Below are positions 7,959 to 16,686 of a stretch of DNA of 64,000 bases, piece by piece (the first letter of the stretch is position 1; each line of letters starts with the position of its first letter). The stretch is taken from assembly GCF_029223255.1 (NCBI RefSeq), contig NZ_JARHUC010000001.1:1-64000 (forward strand), written 5' to 3'. The DNA is from Albimonas marina (GTDB taxonomy: Bacteria > Pseudomonadota > Alphaproteobacteria > Rhodobacterales > Rhodobacteraceae). Below the pieces are notes generated by a model. The model was not told the origin of the DNA and did not search any database. It saw only the letters and a list, made by a program, of their open reading frames with translations. Made by a program: the position numbers and the translations under genes.

Positions 7959-10253
7959 ATGCCCCCTCCGCCCCCGTCCTCCCCGCCCGCCTCCGCCCGG
8001 GCCTGGTCCCTGTCGCGCAACGGCTGGGCCGGCCTCGCGCCGGTCCTGCTCGCCGCCGCCCTGTTCCTGGCCTTCCTGCCCGCGCTGGGCCCCGTCTCGC
8101 GGGGCGAGGCGCTGGTCTGGGCGGCGTCCTGGGTCCCCGGCCTGGGGATCGAGCTCGCCTTCCGCCTCGACGGGCTGAGCCTGACCTTCGCGCTGCTGAT
8201 CACCGGCATCGGGGCGCTGGTGCTGCTCTATTCCGACAGCTACCTCGCCGGGCATCCCCACTACGCGCGCTTCGCGCTGTTCCTCACCGCCTTCATGCTC
8301 TCGATGCTGGGGCTGGTGCTGGCCGACGACCTGATCGTCCTCTTCGTGTTCTGGGAGCTGACGACCCTGACCTCCTACCTCCTCATCGGCTTCGGCCATG
8401 AGGCGGAGCGGAGCCGGCGCAACGCCCTCCAGGCCCTGTTCGTGACGGGCGCCGGGGGCCTCGCGATGCTGGCGGGGCTGATCCTGCTGGGCGCGGCCGC
8501 GGGGACCACGCGCATCTCCGAGATCCTCGCCCAGGGCGACGCGATCCGGCAGAGCGCGCTCTACGTCCCGATCCTCGTGCTGGTGCTGGCCGGGGCGCTC
8601 ACAAAGTCCGCGCAGATCCCGTTCCATTTCTGGCTGCCCAACGCCATGGCCGCGCCGACGCCGGTCTCGGCCTACCTGCACTCGGCGACCATGGTGAAGG
8701 CCGGCGTCTACCTGATGGCGCGGCTGCACCCGGCGCTGTCGGGCACGCCGGGCTGGATCTGGACGCTGACCCTGCTGGGCGCCGCCACGGCGGTGTTCGC
8801 GAGCCTCCAGTCCCTGCGCCAGACCGATCTGAAGCAGGCGCTCGCCTGGACCACGCTGATGGCGCTGGGCACGCTGACCCTGCTGCTGGGGCAGAGCTCG
8901 ACCTACGCGCTGACCGCCTTCGGCGCCTTCCTGGTGGTGCATTCCCTCTACAAGGCCGCGCTGTTCCTGGTGGTGGGCAATCTCGACCACCAGGCGGGGA
9001 CCCGTGACCTGACGCGCCTCGGCGGGCTCGGCCGGGCGTTGCCGATGACCGCGCTGGCCGCAGGGCTGGCGGGCCTGTCGATGGCCGGCCTGCCGCCCTT
9101 CCTGGGCTTCATCGGCAAGGAGCTGAAATACGCCGGCGGCCTCGCCTCGGCCCTGCCGGCGCTGACCACCGGCGCGCTGCTGCTGGCCAACGCGATGATG
9201 GTCGCGGTCGCCGCGGCGACGGCGCTGGGCCCGTTCTGGCGCCCGCCCGCCGCCGGCCCGGCGCCCCGGACGGCGACCGAGGCGCCGCCCGCCATGTGGA
9301 TCGGCCCGGCCCTGCTGGGGCTCGGCGGCCTCGTCTTCGGGCTCGCGCCCGAACTGCTCGAGACGGGCCTGGTCGCGCCCGCGACCGCGTCGCTGACCGG
9401 CGACATCGGCGCGACGGCCACGCTGACCCTGTGGCACGGGATCAACCTGCCCCTGGGGCTGAGCCTCGCGACCTTCGCGCTGGGCCTCGCGATATACCTC
9501 GCCCTGCCCCGCGGCCGGGCGGGTCTGGCCGCGGCGCTCGATGGGCTGCCGAACCTCGACCGCGGCTGGGACCGGTTCCTGCACGGGCTGAAGCGGCTGG
9601 CCGAGATCCAGACCGACGCGATCCAGACCGGGCGGCTGCGCTTCTACCTCGCCGCCAGCTTCGCCACCGTCGTCGTGGCGCTGGGGAGCACGCTGCTCGC
9701 CCGCGGCCTGCCGCCGCTCGCCTTCGACCTCTCGGACGCCAATGGGGTGCTGGCGACGATCGCGCTGCTGCTGATCGGGGGCGCGGCGCTGGCGGCGGCC
9801 TCGCGCTCCCGCCTCGCAGCGATCGCGGGGCTGGGCGTCTCGGGCATCGCGCTGTCGCTGGTGTTCCTGCTGTTCGGCGCGCTGGACGTCGCCATCACCC
9901 AGCTGCTGGTCGAGACGCTGGTCGTCGTGCTGGTGGCGGTGGCGCTGCTGCGCCTGCCCAAGCTCAAGCCGCTGGCCTTCCGGCCGGGGGCGGCGGCGCT
10001 GTCGGCGGCGCTGGGGGGCCTCGTCACGGTCCTGCTGCTCGCGGTGCTGCACACGCCCATGGACCTGCGCCTGTCGGACTGGTTCGGGGCCGCGAGCTGG
10101 CCCGAGGCCCACGGCCGCAACATCGTCAACGTCATCCTGGTCGACTTCCGCGCCATCGACACCTTCGGCGAGATCGTCGTCGTCGTGATCGCCGCGATCT
10201 CGGCCTACGCGCTGCTAAAGAGCCCGCGCGGCAACTCCGGAGACACCCGATGA
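7959..10253 (+). CDS. mnhA: Na+(K+)/H+ antiporter subunit A (Mrp/Mnh complex)
   Basis: The 764-residue multi-spanning membrane protein is the largest Mrp subunit, related to complex I NuoL. It contains the conserved helix glutamate E133 in FWELTTLTSYLL. The proton-path segment TKSAQIPFHFWLP has its lysine and histidine, followed by the VKAG lysine. The C-terminal part has the DUF4040/MbhD-like region (DVAITQLLVETL) and an MbhE-like tail (AIDTFGEIVVVVIAAIS). It is first of seven overlapping mnh genes and follows the universal stress gene by 5 bases. Its stop overlaps the next ATG as ATGA. The complex exports Na+ or K+ in exchange for protons; ion preference cannot be read here. Confidence 0.95.
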   Translation: MPPPPPSSPPASARAWSLSRNGWAGLAPVLLAAALFLAFLPALGPVSRGEALVWAASWVPGLGIELAFRLDGLSLTFALLITGIGALVLLYSDSYLAGHPHYARFALFLTAFMLSMLGLVLADDLIVLFVFWELTTLTSYLLIGFGHEAERSRRNALQALFVTGAGGLAMLAGLILLGAAAGTTRISEILAQGDAIRQSALYVPILVLVLAGALTKSAQIPFHFWLPNAMAAPTPVSAYLHSATMVKAGVYLMARLHPALSGTPGWIWTLTLLGAATAVFASLQSLRQTDLKQALAWTTLMALGTLTLLLGQSSTYALTAFGAFLVVHSLYKAALFLVVGNLDHQAGTRDLTRLGGLGRALPMTALAAGLAGLSMAGLPPFLGFIGKELKYAGGLASALPALTTGALLLANAMMVAVAAATALGPFWRPPAAGPAPRTATEAPPAMWIGPALLGLGGLVFGLAPELLETGLVAPATASLTGDIGATATLTLWHGINLPLGLSLATFALGLAIYLALPRGRAGLAAALDGLPNLDRGWDRFLHGLKRLAEIQTDAIQTGRLRFYLAASFATVVVALGSTLLARGLPPLAFDLSDANGVLATIALLLIGGAALAAASRSRLAAIAGLGVSGIALSLVFLLFGALDVAITQLLVETLVVVLVAVALLRLPKLKPLAFRPGAAALSAALGGLVTVLLLAVLHTPMDLRLSDWFGAASWPEAHGRNIVNVILVDFRAIDTFGEIVVVVIAAISAYALLKSPRGNSGDTR

Positions 10254-10651
10254 ACTCCGTCATCCTCACCGCCGGCTCCCGCGTGCTCGCGGGGCTCTTG
10301 CTGATCTTCTCGGTCTACATGCTGTTGCGCGGGCACAACCTGCCGGGCGGCGGCTTCATCGGCGGGCTGATCGGCGCCACCGGCTTCATCCTGCACGCCA
10401 TCGCCGCCGACGCGGCCTCGGCCCGGCGGGCGCTGCGCGCCTCGCCGCAGTCCATCGCGGCGGTCGGGCTGGGGATCGCGCTGGCGGCGGGCCTGCTGTC
10501 GGCCGTCGCCGGCGACCCCTTCCTGACCGGCCAGTGGCTCTACCTGGCGGGGCTGCCGCTGTCGTCGGTGCTGCTGTTCGACATCGGGGTCTACCTGGTG
10601 GTGTTCGGCGCCGTGCTGACCCTGGTCCTCGCGCTCGAGGAGGCGGTGTGA
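10250..10651 (+). CDS. mnhB: Na+/H+ antiporter subunit B (Mrp/Mnh complex)
   Basis: The 133-residue protein has four predicted membrane helices and the MnhB hallmark RGHNLPGGGFIGGLI near residue 24. It keeps the usual length and the segment LFDIGVYLVVFGAVLT close to the C-terminus. MnhB is an integral subunit of the Mrp cation/proton antiporter. The gene overlaps mnhA by four bases and shares one base with mnhC (TGATG), as expected in a tightly coupled operon. Confidence 0.95.
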   Translation: MNSVILTAGSRVLAGLLLIFSVYMLLRGHNLPGGGFIGGLIGATGFILHAIAADAASARRALRASPQSIAAVGLGIALAAGLLSAVAGDPFLTGQWLYLAGLPLSSVLLFDIGVYLVVFGAVLTLVLALEEAV

Positions 10652-11034
10652 TGGAGACGCTTCTCGCCCTCTGCGTCGGGCTGCTGGTGGCCTGCGCGGT
10701 CTACCTGATGCTGGCCGGGCGCCTGCTGCGCTACATCTTCGGGCTGGTGATCCTGTCGAACGCGGCCAACCTCGCGATCTTCCTCGCGGGCCGCCTGACC
10801 GTCGGCGCGCCCGCCCTGATCGCCGAGGGGGAGGACGCCCCCGCCGCCGGCATCGCCAACGCGCTGCCCCAGGCGCTGGTGCTGACCGCCATCGTGATCG
10901 GCTTCGGCCTCTTCGCCTTCACCCTGGTCCTGGCCTTCCGCGCCTTCTCCCAGCTCGGCACGCTGGATGGAGACGCGATGCGCGTGGCGGAGCCCGAGCG
11001 TCCGGCGAAGCCTGCCCGGGAGGCCCGCGCATGA
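10651..11034 (+). CDS. mnhC: Na+/H+ antiporter subunit C (Mrp/Mnh complex)
   Basis: The 127-residue protein is NuoK-like with three membrane helices. Diagnostic segments are FGLVILSNAANLAIFLAG and the helix ANALPQALVLTAIVIGFGLFA, where DPLPQALVLTAIVI-type sequence is the MnhC signature. The C-terminal tail is Pro/Arg/Ala-rich and cytosolic. It overlaps mnhB by one base and mnhD by four. Confidence 0.95.
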   Translation: METLLALCVGLLVACAVYLMLAGRLLRYIFGLVILSNAANLAIFLAGRLTVGAPALIAEGEDAPAAGIANALPQALVLTAIVIGFGLFAFTLVLAFRAFSQLGTLDGDAMRVAEPERPAKPAREARA

Positions 11035-12557
11035 GCTGGCTTCTCGTCCTTCCCGTCGCCCTGCCCTTCGCCGCCGCCATCGCCGCCTTCCTGCTGCGCG
11101 AGCGGACGGCGGGGCGCTGGGTCTCGATCCTGGGCTCCGCGGCGCTGCTGGTCGTCTCGGGCCTGCTGATGGTCGAGGTCCTCGCTCACGACGTCGTCGC
11201 GGCCCAGATGGGCGGCTGGCCGGCGCCCTTCGGGATCACGCTGGTCGCCGACCGGCTCTCGGCGGTGATGGTGCTGATCACCGCCGTCGTGGCGCTGGCC
11301 GTCTCGGTCTACGCGCTCGCCGACATCGAGGAACGGCTGGAGCGGCTGGGCTACCACGCCCTCTTCCAGGTGCTGATCGCGGGGGTGAACGGGGCCTTCG
11401 TGACCGGCGACCTCTTCAACCTCTACGTCTGGTTCGAGGTGATGCTGATCGCCTCCTTCGGCCTGCTGGTGCTGGGCGGCTCGCGCGAGCAGATCGACGG
11501 CGGCGTCAAGTACGTGGCCCTGAACCTGATCGCCACGATCCTTTTCCTGACCGGGATCGGGCTGCTCTACGGCACGACCGGCACGCTGAACATGGCGGAC
11601 CTGTCGCGCGCGGTCGAGGACGTGCACCCCGGCCTGCTGACCGCCATCGCGATGCTGTTCCTGATCGCCTTCGGCATGAAGGCCGCGGTGTTCCCGCTGT
11701 TCTTCTGGCTGCCCGCCGCCTACCACACGCCGGCCTTCTCGGTCTCGGCGGTGTTCGCGGGGCTGCTGACCAAGGTGGGCGTCTACGCGCTGTTGCGCTG
11801 CTTCACGCTGATCTTCGACCATGACGTGGGCTACACGCACGAGATCCTGCTGTGGGTCGCGGGGCTGACCATGGTGACGGGCGTTCTGGGCGCGGCGGCG
11901 CAGACCGACATCCGCCGGATCCTGTCGTTCCACATCGTCAGCCAGATCGGCTACATGGTGCTCGGCCTCGCCCTCTACACCCCGCTCGCGCTGGTGGGGG
12001 CGGTCTTCTACCTGGTCCACCACATCGTCGTGAAGGCGAACCTGTTCCTGGTCGCGGGCGCCGTCCAGCGCCTGGCGGGGGGGACGGAACTGACGCGCAT
12101 CGGCGGCCTCTACCGCTCCGCGCCCCTGCTGGCGGCGCTGTTCCTGGTGCCGGCCTTCTCGCTCGCCGGGTTCCCGCCGCTCTCGGGCTTCTGGGCGAAG
12201 TTCGTGCTGGTGCGCGCGGCGCTCGAGGACGGGGGCTGGGTCATCGCCGCCGCGGCGCTGCTGGTCGGGCTGATGACCATCTACTCGATGACCAAGATCT
12301 GGGCCGCCGCCTTCTGGGCGCCCCACCCCGACGGCCGCGAGCCCGCCCTCTCGACCCTGACCCCGTTGCAGCGCCGCGGCTTCCTGTTGCCCATCGCCGG
12401 CCTCGCCGCCCTGACGCTGGTCATCGGCCTCGCGCCCGAGCCCTTCGTGACCTTCGCCGAGGACGCGGCCGCGGGCCTGCTCGACCCCTCGGCCTACGTG
12501 GCGGCGGTGCTGGGAGAGGCCCCGGTCGCGCTCTCGGCCCTGGAGGGGACGCGATGA
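11031..12557 (+). CDS. mnhD: Na+/H+ antiporter subunit D (Mrp/Mnh complex)
   Basis: The 508-residue protein is the second large NuoL/M/N-like membrane subunit of Mrp. It has the helix glutamate E136 in YVWFEVMLIASFGLL and the proton-path segment GMKAAVFPLFFWLPAAYHTP. The TKVGVYALLR lysine helix and HHIVVKANLFL follow, all at family-typical spacing. With MnhA it forms the proton-translocating part of the antiporter. Four-base overlaps join it to mnhC and mnhE. Confidence 0.95.
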   Translation: MSWLLVLPVALPFAAAIAAFLLRERTAGRWVSILGSAALLVVSGLLMVEVLAHDVVAAQMGGWPAPFGITLVADRLSAVMVLITAVVALAVSVYALADIEERLERLGYHALFQVLIAGVNGAFVTGDLFNLYVWFEVMLIASFGLLVLGGSREQIDGGVKYVALNLIATILFLTGIGLLYGTTGTLNMADLSRAVEDVHPGLLTAIAMLFLIAFGMKAAVFPLFFWLPAAYHTPAFSVSAVFAGLLTKVGVYALLRCFTLIFDHDVGYTHEILLWVAGLTMVTGVLGAAAQTDIRRILSFHIVSQIGYMVLGLALYTPLALVGAVFYLVHHIVVKANLFLVAGAVQRLAGGTELTRIGGLYRSAPLLAALFLVPAFSLAGFPPLSGFWAKFVLVRAALEDGGWVIAAAALLVGLMTIYSMTKIWAAAFWAPHPDGREPALSTLTPLQRRGFLLPIAGLAALTLVIGLAPEPFVTFAEDAAAGLLDPSAYVAAVLGEAPVALSALEGTR

Positions 12558-13030
12558 AGATCTTCGGCCTGAACCTGCTGCTCGCGGCCACCTGGGTCGC
12601 CTTCTCGGGCGCCGTCTCGCTGGGCAACCTGGCGATCGGCTTCGCGCTGGGCTACGGCGTGATCTGGGCGATCCAGCCGATGCTGGGCGAAAGCGCCTAT
12701 GCGCGGCGCGGCTGGGCCTGGGTGAAGCTGGCGCTCTACTTCATCTGGGACCTGGTCACCTCCTCGATCGACGTGGCGGTGGACGTGCTGACCCCGCGCC
12801 ACCGCTCCCGCCCCGCGATCCTCGAGCTGCCGCTCGACGTGAAGACCGACGCGGGGATCCTGCTGGTGACCAACCTGATCTCGCTGACGCCGGGGACGCT
12901 CAGCCTCGACGTCAGCCCGGACCGGCGCACCCTGCGCTTCCACGCCATGTTCGCCGACGACCCCGAGGCGCTGAAGGCCGGCCTGAAGCGCGGGATCGAG
13001 CGGCTGGTGATCGACGCGGTGGAGAGGTGA
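12554..13030 (+). CDS. mnhE: Na+/H+ antiporter subunit E (Mrp/Mnh complex)
   Basis: The 158-residue protein has two N-terminal membrane helices followed by a soluble domain containing VTNLISLTPGTLSLDV, the MnhE signature. The segment FHAMFADDPEALKAGL near the end is also typical. It is a structural subunit of the Mrp antiporter. The ATG overlaps the mnhD stop; 4 bases separate its stop from mnhF. Confidence 0.95.
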   Translation: MKIFGLNLLLAATWVAFSGAVSLGNLAIGFALGYGVIWAIQPMLGESAYARRGWAWVKLALYFIWDLVTSSIDVAVDVLTPRHRSRPAILELPLDVKTDAGILLVTNLISLTPGTLSLDVSPDRRTLRFHAMFADDPEALKAGLKRGIERLVIDAVER

Positions 13031-13034
13031 GAGA

Positions 13035-13319
13035 ATGACGCTCCTCGAGATGTCCCTGATCGGCGCCTTCGCGCTGGTGGTCGCGGCGCTGGTGCTGGGC
13101 TTCGCGCGGCTGGTCCGCGGCCCCAGCCTGCCCGACCGGGTGGTGGCGCTGGACATGATGACCGTGGCGCTGGTCGCCTTCTGCGCGCTGGGCGCGATCT
13201 TCTTCGACGTCAGCGCCTTCCTCGACGTGGCGGTGGTGCTGGCGCTGGTCGGCTTCCTCGCCACCGTCGCCCTCTCGCGCTACGCCGAGCGGCGCAACTC
13301 CATGGGAGACGACCGATGA
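13035..13319 (+). CDS. mnhF: Na+/H+ antiporter subunit F (Mrp/Mnh complex)
   Basis: The 94-residue protein has three helices and the MnhF signature RLVRGPSLPDRVVALDMMTV. MnhF is required for function of the antiporter complex in studied bacteria. The stop overlaps the mnhG start as ATGA. Confidence 0.94.
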   Translation: MTLLEMSLIGAFALVVAALVLGFARLVRGPSLPDRVVALDMMTVALVAFCALGAIFFDVSAFLDVAVVLALVGFLATVALSRYAERRNSMGDDR

Positions 13320-13732
13320 ACGAGCTGGTCACGGCCCTGCTGGTGCTGGCGGGCGGCGGCTTCGCGCTGCTGGGCGGCCTGGGGATGCTGCGCCTGCCCG
13401 ACGTGCTGATCCGCATGCACGCCTCGACCAAGATCGGCACGCTCGCCTCGGCGCTGACGCTGCTGGGGGCCGCGATGCATTTCGGAACGGCCGAGGTCTG
13501 GATCCGCGCCGTCGCGATCATCCTGTTCCTGTTCCTGACCGCCCCCATCGCCGCCCACATGGTGGGCCGCGCGGCCTACCTGACCCGCGTGCCCCTGTGG
13601 AACACCCGCGACGAGACCGCGGGCCCCGACGCCTCCCGCGCCCCGCCGCCGGACGGAGGGGAAGCCGACGCCGCGCCTCCGCCCCCCGCTCCTGCGGCGC
13701 GCGAGCCCGCGCTCAGCCCCCGAAGCCGCTGA
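13316..13732 (+). CDS. mnhG: Na+/H+ antiporter subunit G (Mrp/Mnh complex)
   Basis: The 138-residue protein has three membrane helices and the MnhG hallmark GMLRLPDVLIRMHASTKIGT near residue 23. The last 40 residues are a Pro/Ala-rich soluble tail not needed for the fold. It closes the seven-gene mnhABCDEFG operon. Its 3' end overlaps the 3' end of the convergent lipoprotein gene by 20 bases, so no separate terminator fits between them. Confidence 0.94.
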   Translation: MNELVTALLVLAGGGFALLGGLGMLRLPDVLIRMHASTKIGTLASALTLLGAAMHFGTAEVWIRAVAIILFLFLTAPIAAHMVGRAAYLTRVPLWNTRDETAGPDASRAPPPDGGEADAAPPPPAPAAREPALSPRSR

Positions 13733-14348
13733 AGCCGCGCCCCGTCGCGGCCGAGCGCGCGGCGCCGAAGCCCCCGGCCTTGGTCACCGTCGCGCGCGTC
13801 ATCGGCGCCGCGATGGCCGAGATCCGTGGCCGGTTGAGGGACGAGGCGTAGCCCCGCGTCACGCCGCCCGGCGTGCCCGAGAACCCGGTCCGCGTCCCGG
13901 TCGAGGTGAACCAGCTTCCCGACTTCGCGTCGCGGTAAAGCGGCCGGCCGGCGGCCTGGGACTGCCCGCCGCTCAGCATGCTGCCCATCATGTAGCCCAT
14001 CAGGAAGGGCATGAACGACGGGCCCGCGTGCTGGGGATCGGCCGCGCCCCCCGCCTGCTCGGGCGTGCCGCACAGGCCCTCGCCATGCTCCTCCTCGCAC
14101 AGCGCCAGGCTCTCGTAGCGCGGCGCGGCGACGGCATGCTCGATCGCGGCCTCGGCGAAGGCCGCGTCGCAGTCCGCCTCGGAGAGCGACCCCGAGACGG
14201 CCGCCCCCCGGTAGCACTGCGCCTTGGTCTCGAAGAAGGTGAGGTCCTGCTCCTCCTCGCAGCCGGCGAGGGCGAGGACGAGCGCGGCGCCGGTGCAGCC
14301 CTTCAGGGCGGCCCTGGCGGATCGGGATCGCTTGCGGGTCGGGGTCAT
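13713..14348 (-). CDS. DUF1190 (YgiB-like) lipoprotein
   Basis: The 211-residue protein starts with a basic signal peptide and a lipobox, ALAGC with Cys30 as the likely acylated residue, so it should be a membrane-anchored lipoprotein. Several cysteines follow (TKAQCYRG, EADCDAAF, CEEEHGEGLCG), then a Gly/Ser/Thr-rich C-terminal half (FLMGYMMGSMLSGG and later) as in YgiB-type DUF1190 proteins. It lies 106 bases downstream of a glutathionylspermidine-synthase-like gene, the order of E. coli ygiC and ygiB. Function is unknown; the family occurs with ATP-grasp ligases, suggesting an envelope modification system. Its 3' end overlaps mnhG. Confidence 0.78.
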   Translation of the reverse strand: MTPTRKRSRSARAALKGCTGAALVLALAGCEEEQDLTFFETKAQCYRGAAVSGSLSEADCDAAFAEAAIEHAVAAPRYESLALCEEEHGEGLCGTPEQAGGAADPQHAGPSFMPFLMGYMMGSMLSGGQSQAAGRPLYRDAKSGSWFTSTGTRTGFSGTPGGVTRGYASSLNRPRISAIAAPMTRATVTKAGGFGAARSAATGRGFSGFGG

Positions 14349-14454
14349 CGTTGGGTCCTGGTCATGTTCGCGATGTCGGGATGGCGCGGCCGGAATGGAA
14401 GACGGCGCAGGGCGTTTTCGGGCGCTGGCGCCTCGTCCGCCGGGCCGGGCGGGC

Positions 14455-15651
14455 TCAGCCCATGATGAAATGCGGCTTGAAGCGGCTCAGGTCCTGGGTG
14501 ATGCGGCCGTCGTCCTCGCGCACGCCCAGCCCCACGCAGGTCTCGCCCACGATCCAGGCGCCCAGCACCGGGCGGGCGCCGTCGAAGACCGGCAGCGGCG
14601 CATAGGCCTGCACCACCACCGGGTGGCGGTCGTAGTCGCGGTTGACCGAGCGCTCGGTGGTCGCGCCCCGCTCCACGATCTCGATGCTCGCCCCCTCGCG
14701 CGAGAAGATCGGCTTCACGACATGGCCCCGCTCCAGCGCCTCGCGCGCCCGCTCGAAGGCCGGGTCCCCGCCCTGCATCTCGTCGGCGAAGAAGGCGGGC
14801 AGCAGGTTGGGGTGCCCCTCGAACAGCCGCCACAGCACCGGCAGGATCCCCTTGTTGGACAAGAGCGCCTTCCACGCCGGCTCGATGAACCGGCAATGCG
14901 CCCCCGCGATATGCCCGGCGAAGTCGTCCAGCAGCAGGTCCTCCCACGGGTAGAGCTTGAACAGCGTGCCGATCACCCGCGCCTCGTCGTCGGCGAACTG
15001 ACCGGTCTCGGTCAGCCCGATGGCGTCCAGCGGCACGTAGTGCGGGACCAGCCCCGCCTCCTTCGCGATCCAGGCGAGGTACTCGACCGTCGCGAAATCC
15101 TCCTCGTGCCCGCGGACGGAGGCGAAATGCACCGGCTCGCCGGGCGGCAGGATCTCGGCGAAGCGCTCGACCAGCTTGTCATGCAGCAGGTTGAACTGGT
15201 CCGGCTCGGCGCAGGGCAATCCGCCCGAGTCCTGCATGTCCTCCAGCCACAGCCACTGGAAGGAGCCCGCCTCGTAGACCGAGGTCGGCGTGTCGGCGTT
15301 GTATTCCAGCAGCTTCGCCGGCCCCGTCCCGTCGTAGACGAGATCGAACCGCCCGTAGAGCGACGGCTCCCGCGCCCGCCAGCTCTCGGCGACCAGGTCG
15401 CGGTGGGCGTCGGGGATCCCCAGCCGCTCCATCAGCTCCTGCGAGCCCGCGACCTGCGCGACCGCCTCGAGGCACATCGCGTGCAGAGCGGTCGCCGGGT
15501 CCTCCAGGTCGTCCTCGATCTGGCGCAGGGTGAAGGCGTAGGCGCTGCTCTCGTCCCAATAGGCCTGGCCGTGCATGGTGTGGAACGTGAAGCCCAGGGC
15601 CTCGGCCTTCCGTCGCCAGTCGGCGCGGGGCGCGAGCTGGATGCGCTGCAT
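14455..15651 (-). CDS. glutathionylspermidine synthase-like ATP-grasp ligase (YgiC family)
   Basis: The 398-residue protein matches the glutathionylspermidine synthase C-terminal (ATP-grasp) domain family, which joins a carboxylate to an amine using ATP. Typical segments are LLEYNADTPTSVYEAG, LFKLYPWEDLL, IEPAWKALLSNKGILPVLW and VVKPIFSREGASIEIVE near the C-terminus, where nucleotide and Mg ligands sit. It lacks the amidase domain of the full bifunctional enzyme, as YgiC does. The DUF1190 lipoprotein lies downstream, reproducing the ygiC-ygiB arrangement. The real substrate of this branch is unknown. Confidence 0.86.
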   Translation of the reverse strand: MQRIQLAPRADWRRKAEALGFTFHTMHGQAYWDESSAYAFTLRQIEDDLEDPATALHAMCLEAVAQVAGSQELMERLGIPDAHRDLVAESWRAREPSLYGRFDLVYDGTGPAKLLEYNADTPTSVYEAGSFQWLWLEDMQDSGGLPCAEPDQFNLLHDKLVERFAEILPPGEPVHFASVRGHEEDFATVEYLAWIAKEAGLVPHYVPLDAIGLTETGQFADDEARVIGTLFKLYPWEDLLLDDFAGHIAGAHCRFIEPAWKALLSNKGILPVLWRLFEGHPNLLPAFFADEMQGGDPAFERAREALERGHVVKPIFSREGASIEIVERGATTERSVNRDYDRHPVVVQAYAPLPVFDGARPVLGAWIVGETCVGLGVREDDGRITQDLSRFKPHFIMG

Positions 15652-15772
15652 CGTGCGTCCTCGCTGCGGAGGCCGGGCGCGGCCGCGCCTGTGGCCCTCC
15701 GAAAATTCCGTCTTTCCATGGCTCTATAGACGCCCCCCGCCCCTGCGGCCAGCGCCGTCGCGCGCCGTCCCC

Positions 15773-16642
15773 TCACGCTTTCGGCGCCGCCGGCGCGGGG
15801 CGGGCGGCGCGCTGGCCGGCCCAGACCGAGGCGAGCAGCACCACGGCGCCCAGCAGCTGCACCCCGTCGAGCGTCTCGCCCAGCATCGCCCAGCCGATCG
15901 CCACCGCCGTCAGCGGGCTGGTCAGCGCCAGCATCGAGACCGCCGCCGGCTCGATCCGCGCGAGGCCGCGGAACCACAGCGCATAGGTCAGCGCCGCCCC
16001 GATCAGGCTGAGGTAGACCAGCCCCCCGACCGCGCCCGCGTCCAGCGCCGGCAGCGGCGGCTCCAGCAGCCAGGCGGCGGGGACCAGCAGCAGCCCCCCC
16101 GCCGCCAGCTGCCAGGCCGCGAAGGTCAGCGGCGGGACCGGCGGCTGCCAGCGCCGGCTGAGCACCGTGCCCGCGGCCATCGCGGCCGCGCCCCCGATCC
16201 CCGCCGCCACCCCGACCGGGTCCAGCGCCGCCTCGGGCCCCAGCACCAGCAGCCCCACGCCCAGCGCGCCCGCCAGCGCCGCGCCCAGCGCCGCGGCGCG
16301 CACCGGGGTTCCCAGCCACAGCCGCGCCAGCACCACCACCGCCAGCGCCTGCACCGAGCCCAGCGTCGCCGCCACGCCCCCCGGCAGCCGCTCGGCCGCG
16401 ACGAACAGGCAGCTCCAGAACAGGGCGAAGTTCAGCGCCCCCAGCGCCAGCGAGCGCCCCAGCCACAGGCGCGAGGGCCACTGGCGCACCACCGCCAGCA
16501 GCAGCAGCCCCGCCGGCGCCGCGCGCAGCGCCGCCAGCGTCATCGGGTGGCCGTGGGGCAGGAATTCGGAGACCACGAAATAGGTGCTGCCCCAGATCGC
16601 GGGCGCGCCGGCGGTCAGCAGAAGGTCGACGGAACGGGACAT
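15773..16642 (-). CDS. EamA/DMT-family transporter
   Basis: The 289-residue protein has about ten hydrophobic segments arranged as two EamA repeats, the form of drug/metabolite exporters of the RhaT/YedA kind. The first repeat starts with the common APAIWGSTYFVVSEFLP and the second contains LIGAALTYALWFRGLARIEP. Such proteins usually export amino acids or metabolites. It is last in a likely minus-strand unit after a DsbA-fold protein and WrbA (44-base gap). Substrate unknown. Confidence 0.87.
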   Translation of the reverse strand: MSRSVDLLLTAGAPAIWGSTYFVVSEFLPHGHPMTLAALRAAPAGLLLLAVVRQWPSRLWLGRSLALGALNFALFWSCLFVAAERLPGGVAATLGSVQALAVVVLARLWLGTPVRAAALGAALAGALGVGLLVLGPEAALDPVGVAAGIGGAAAMAAGTVLSRRWQPPVPPLTFAAWQLAAGGLLLVPAAWLLEPPLPALDAGAVGGLVYLSLIGAALTYALWFRGLARIEPAAVSMLALTSPLTAVAIGWAMLGETLDGVQLLGAVVLLASVWAGQRAARPAPAAPKA

Positions 16643-16686
16643 GGGGTCCTCCGGCCGCAAGAGAGATGGGAAGAGGCGGGCCGCGC

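Noticed and set aside
7236-10112. Long antisense frame opposite the stress protein and mnhA
   Set aside because: Gln/Arg-rich low-complexity translation, entirely opposite clear membrane-protein coding sequence; a composition artefact.
13713-13732. Overlapping 3' ends of mnhG and the YgiB-like gene as a possible antisense control element
   Set aside because: A 20-base convergent overlap is common in dense genomes and nothing else suggests regulation.
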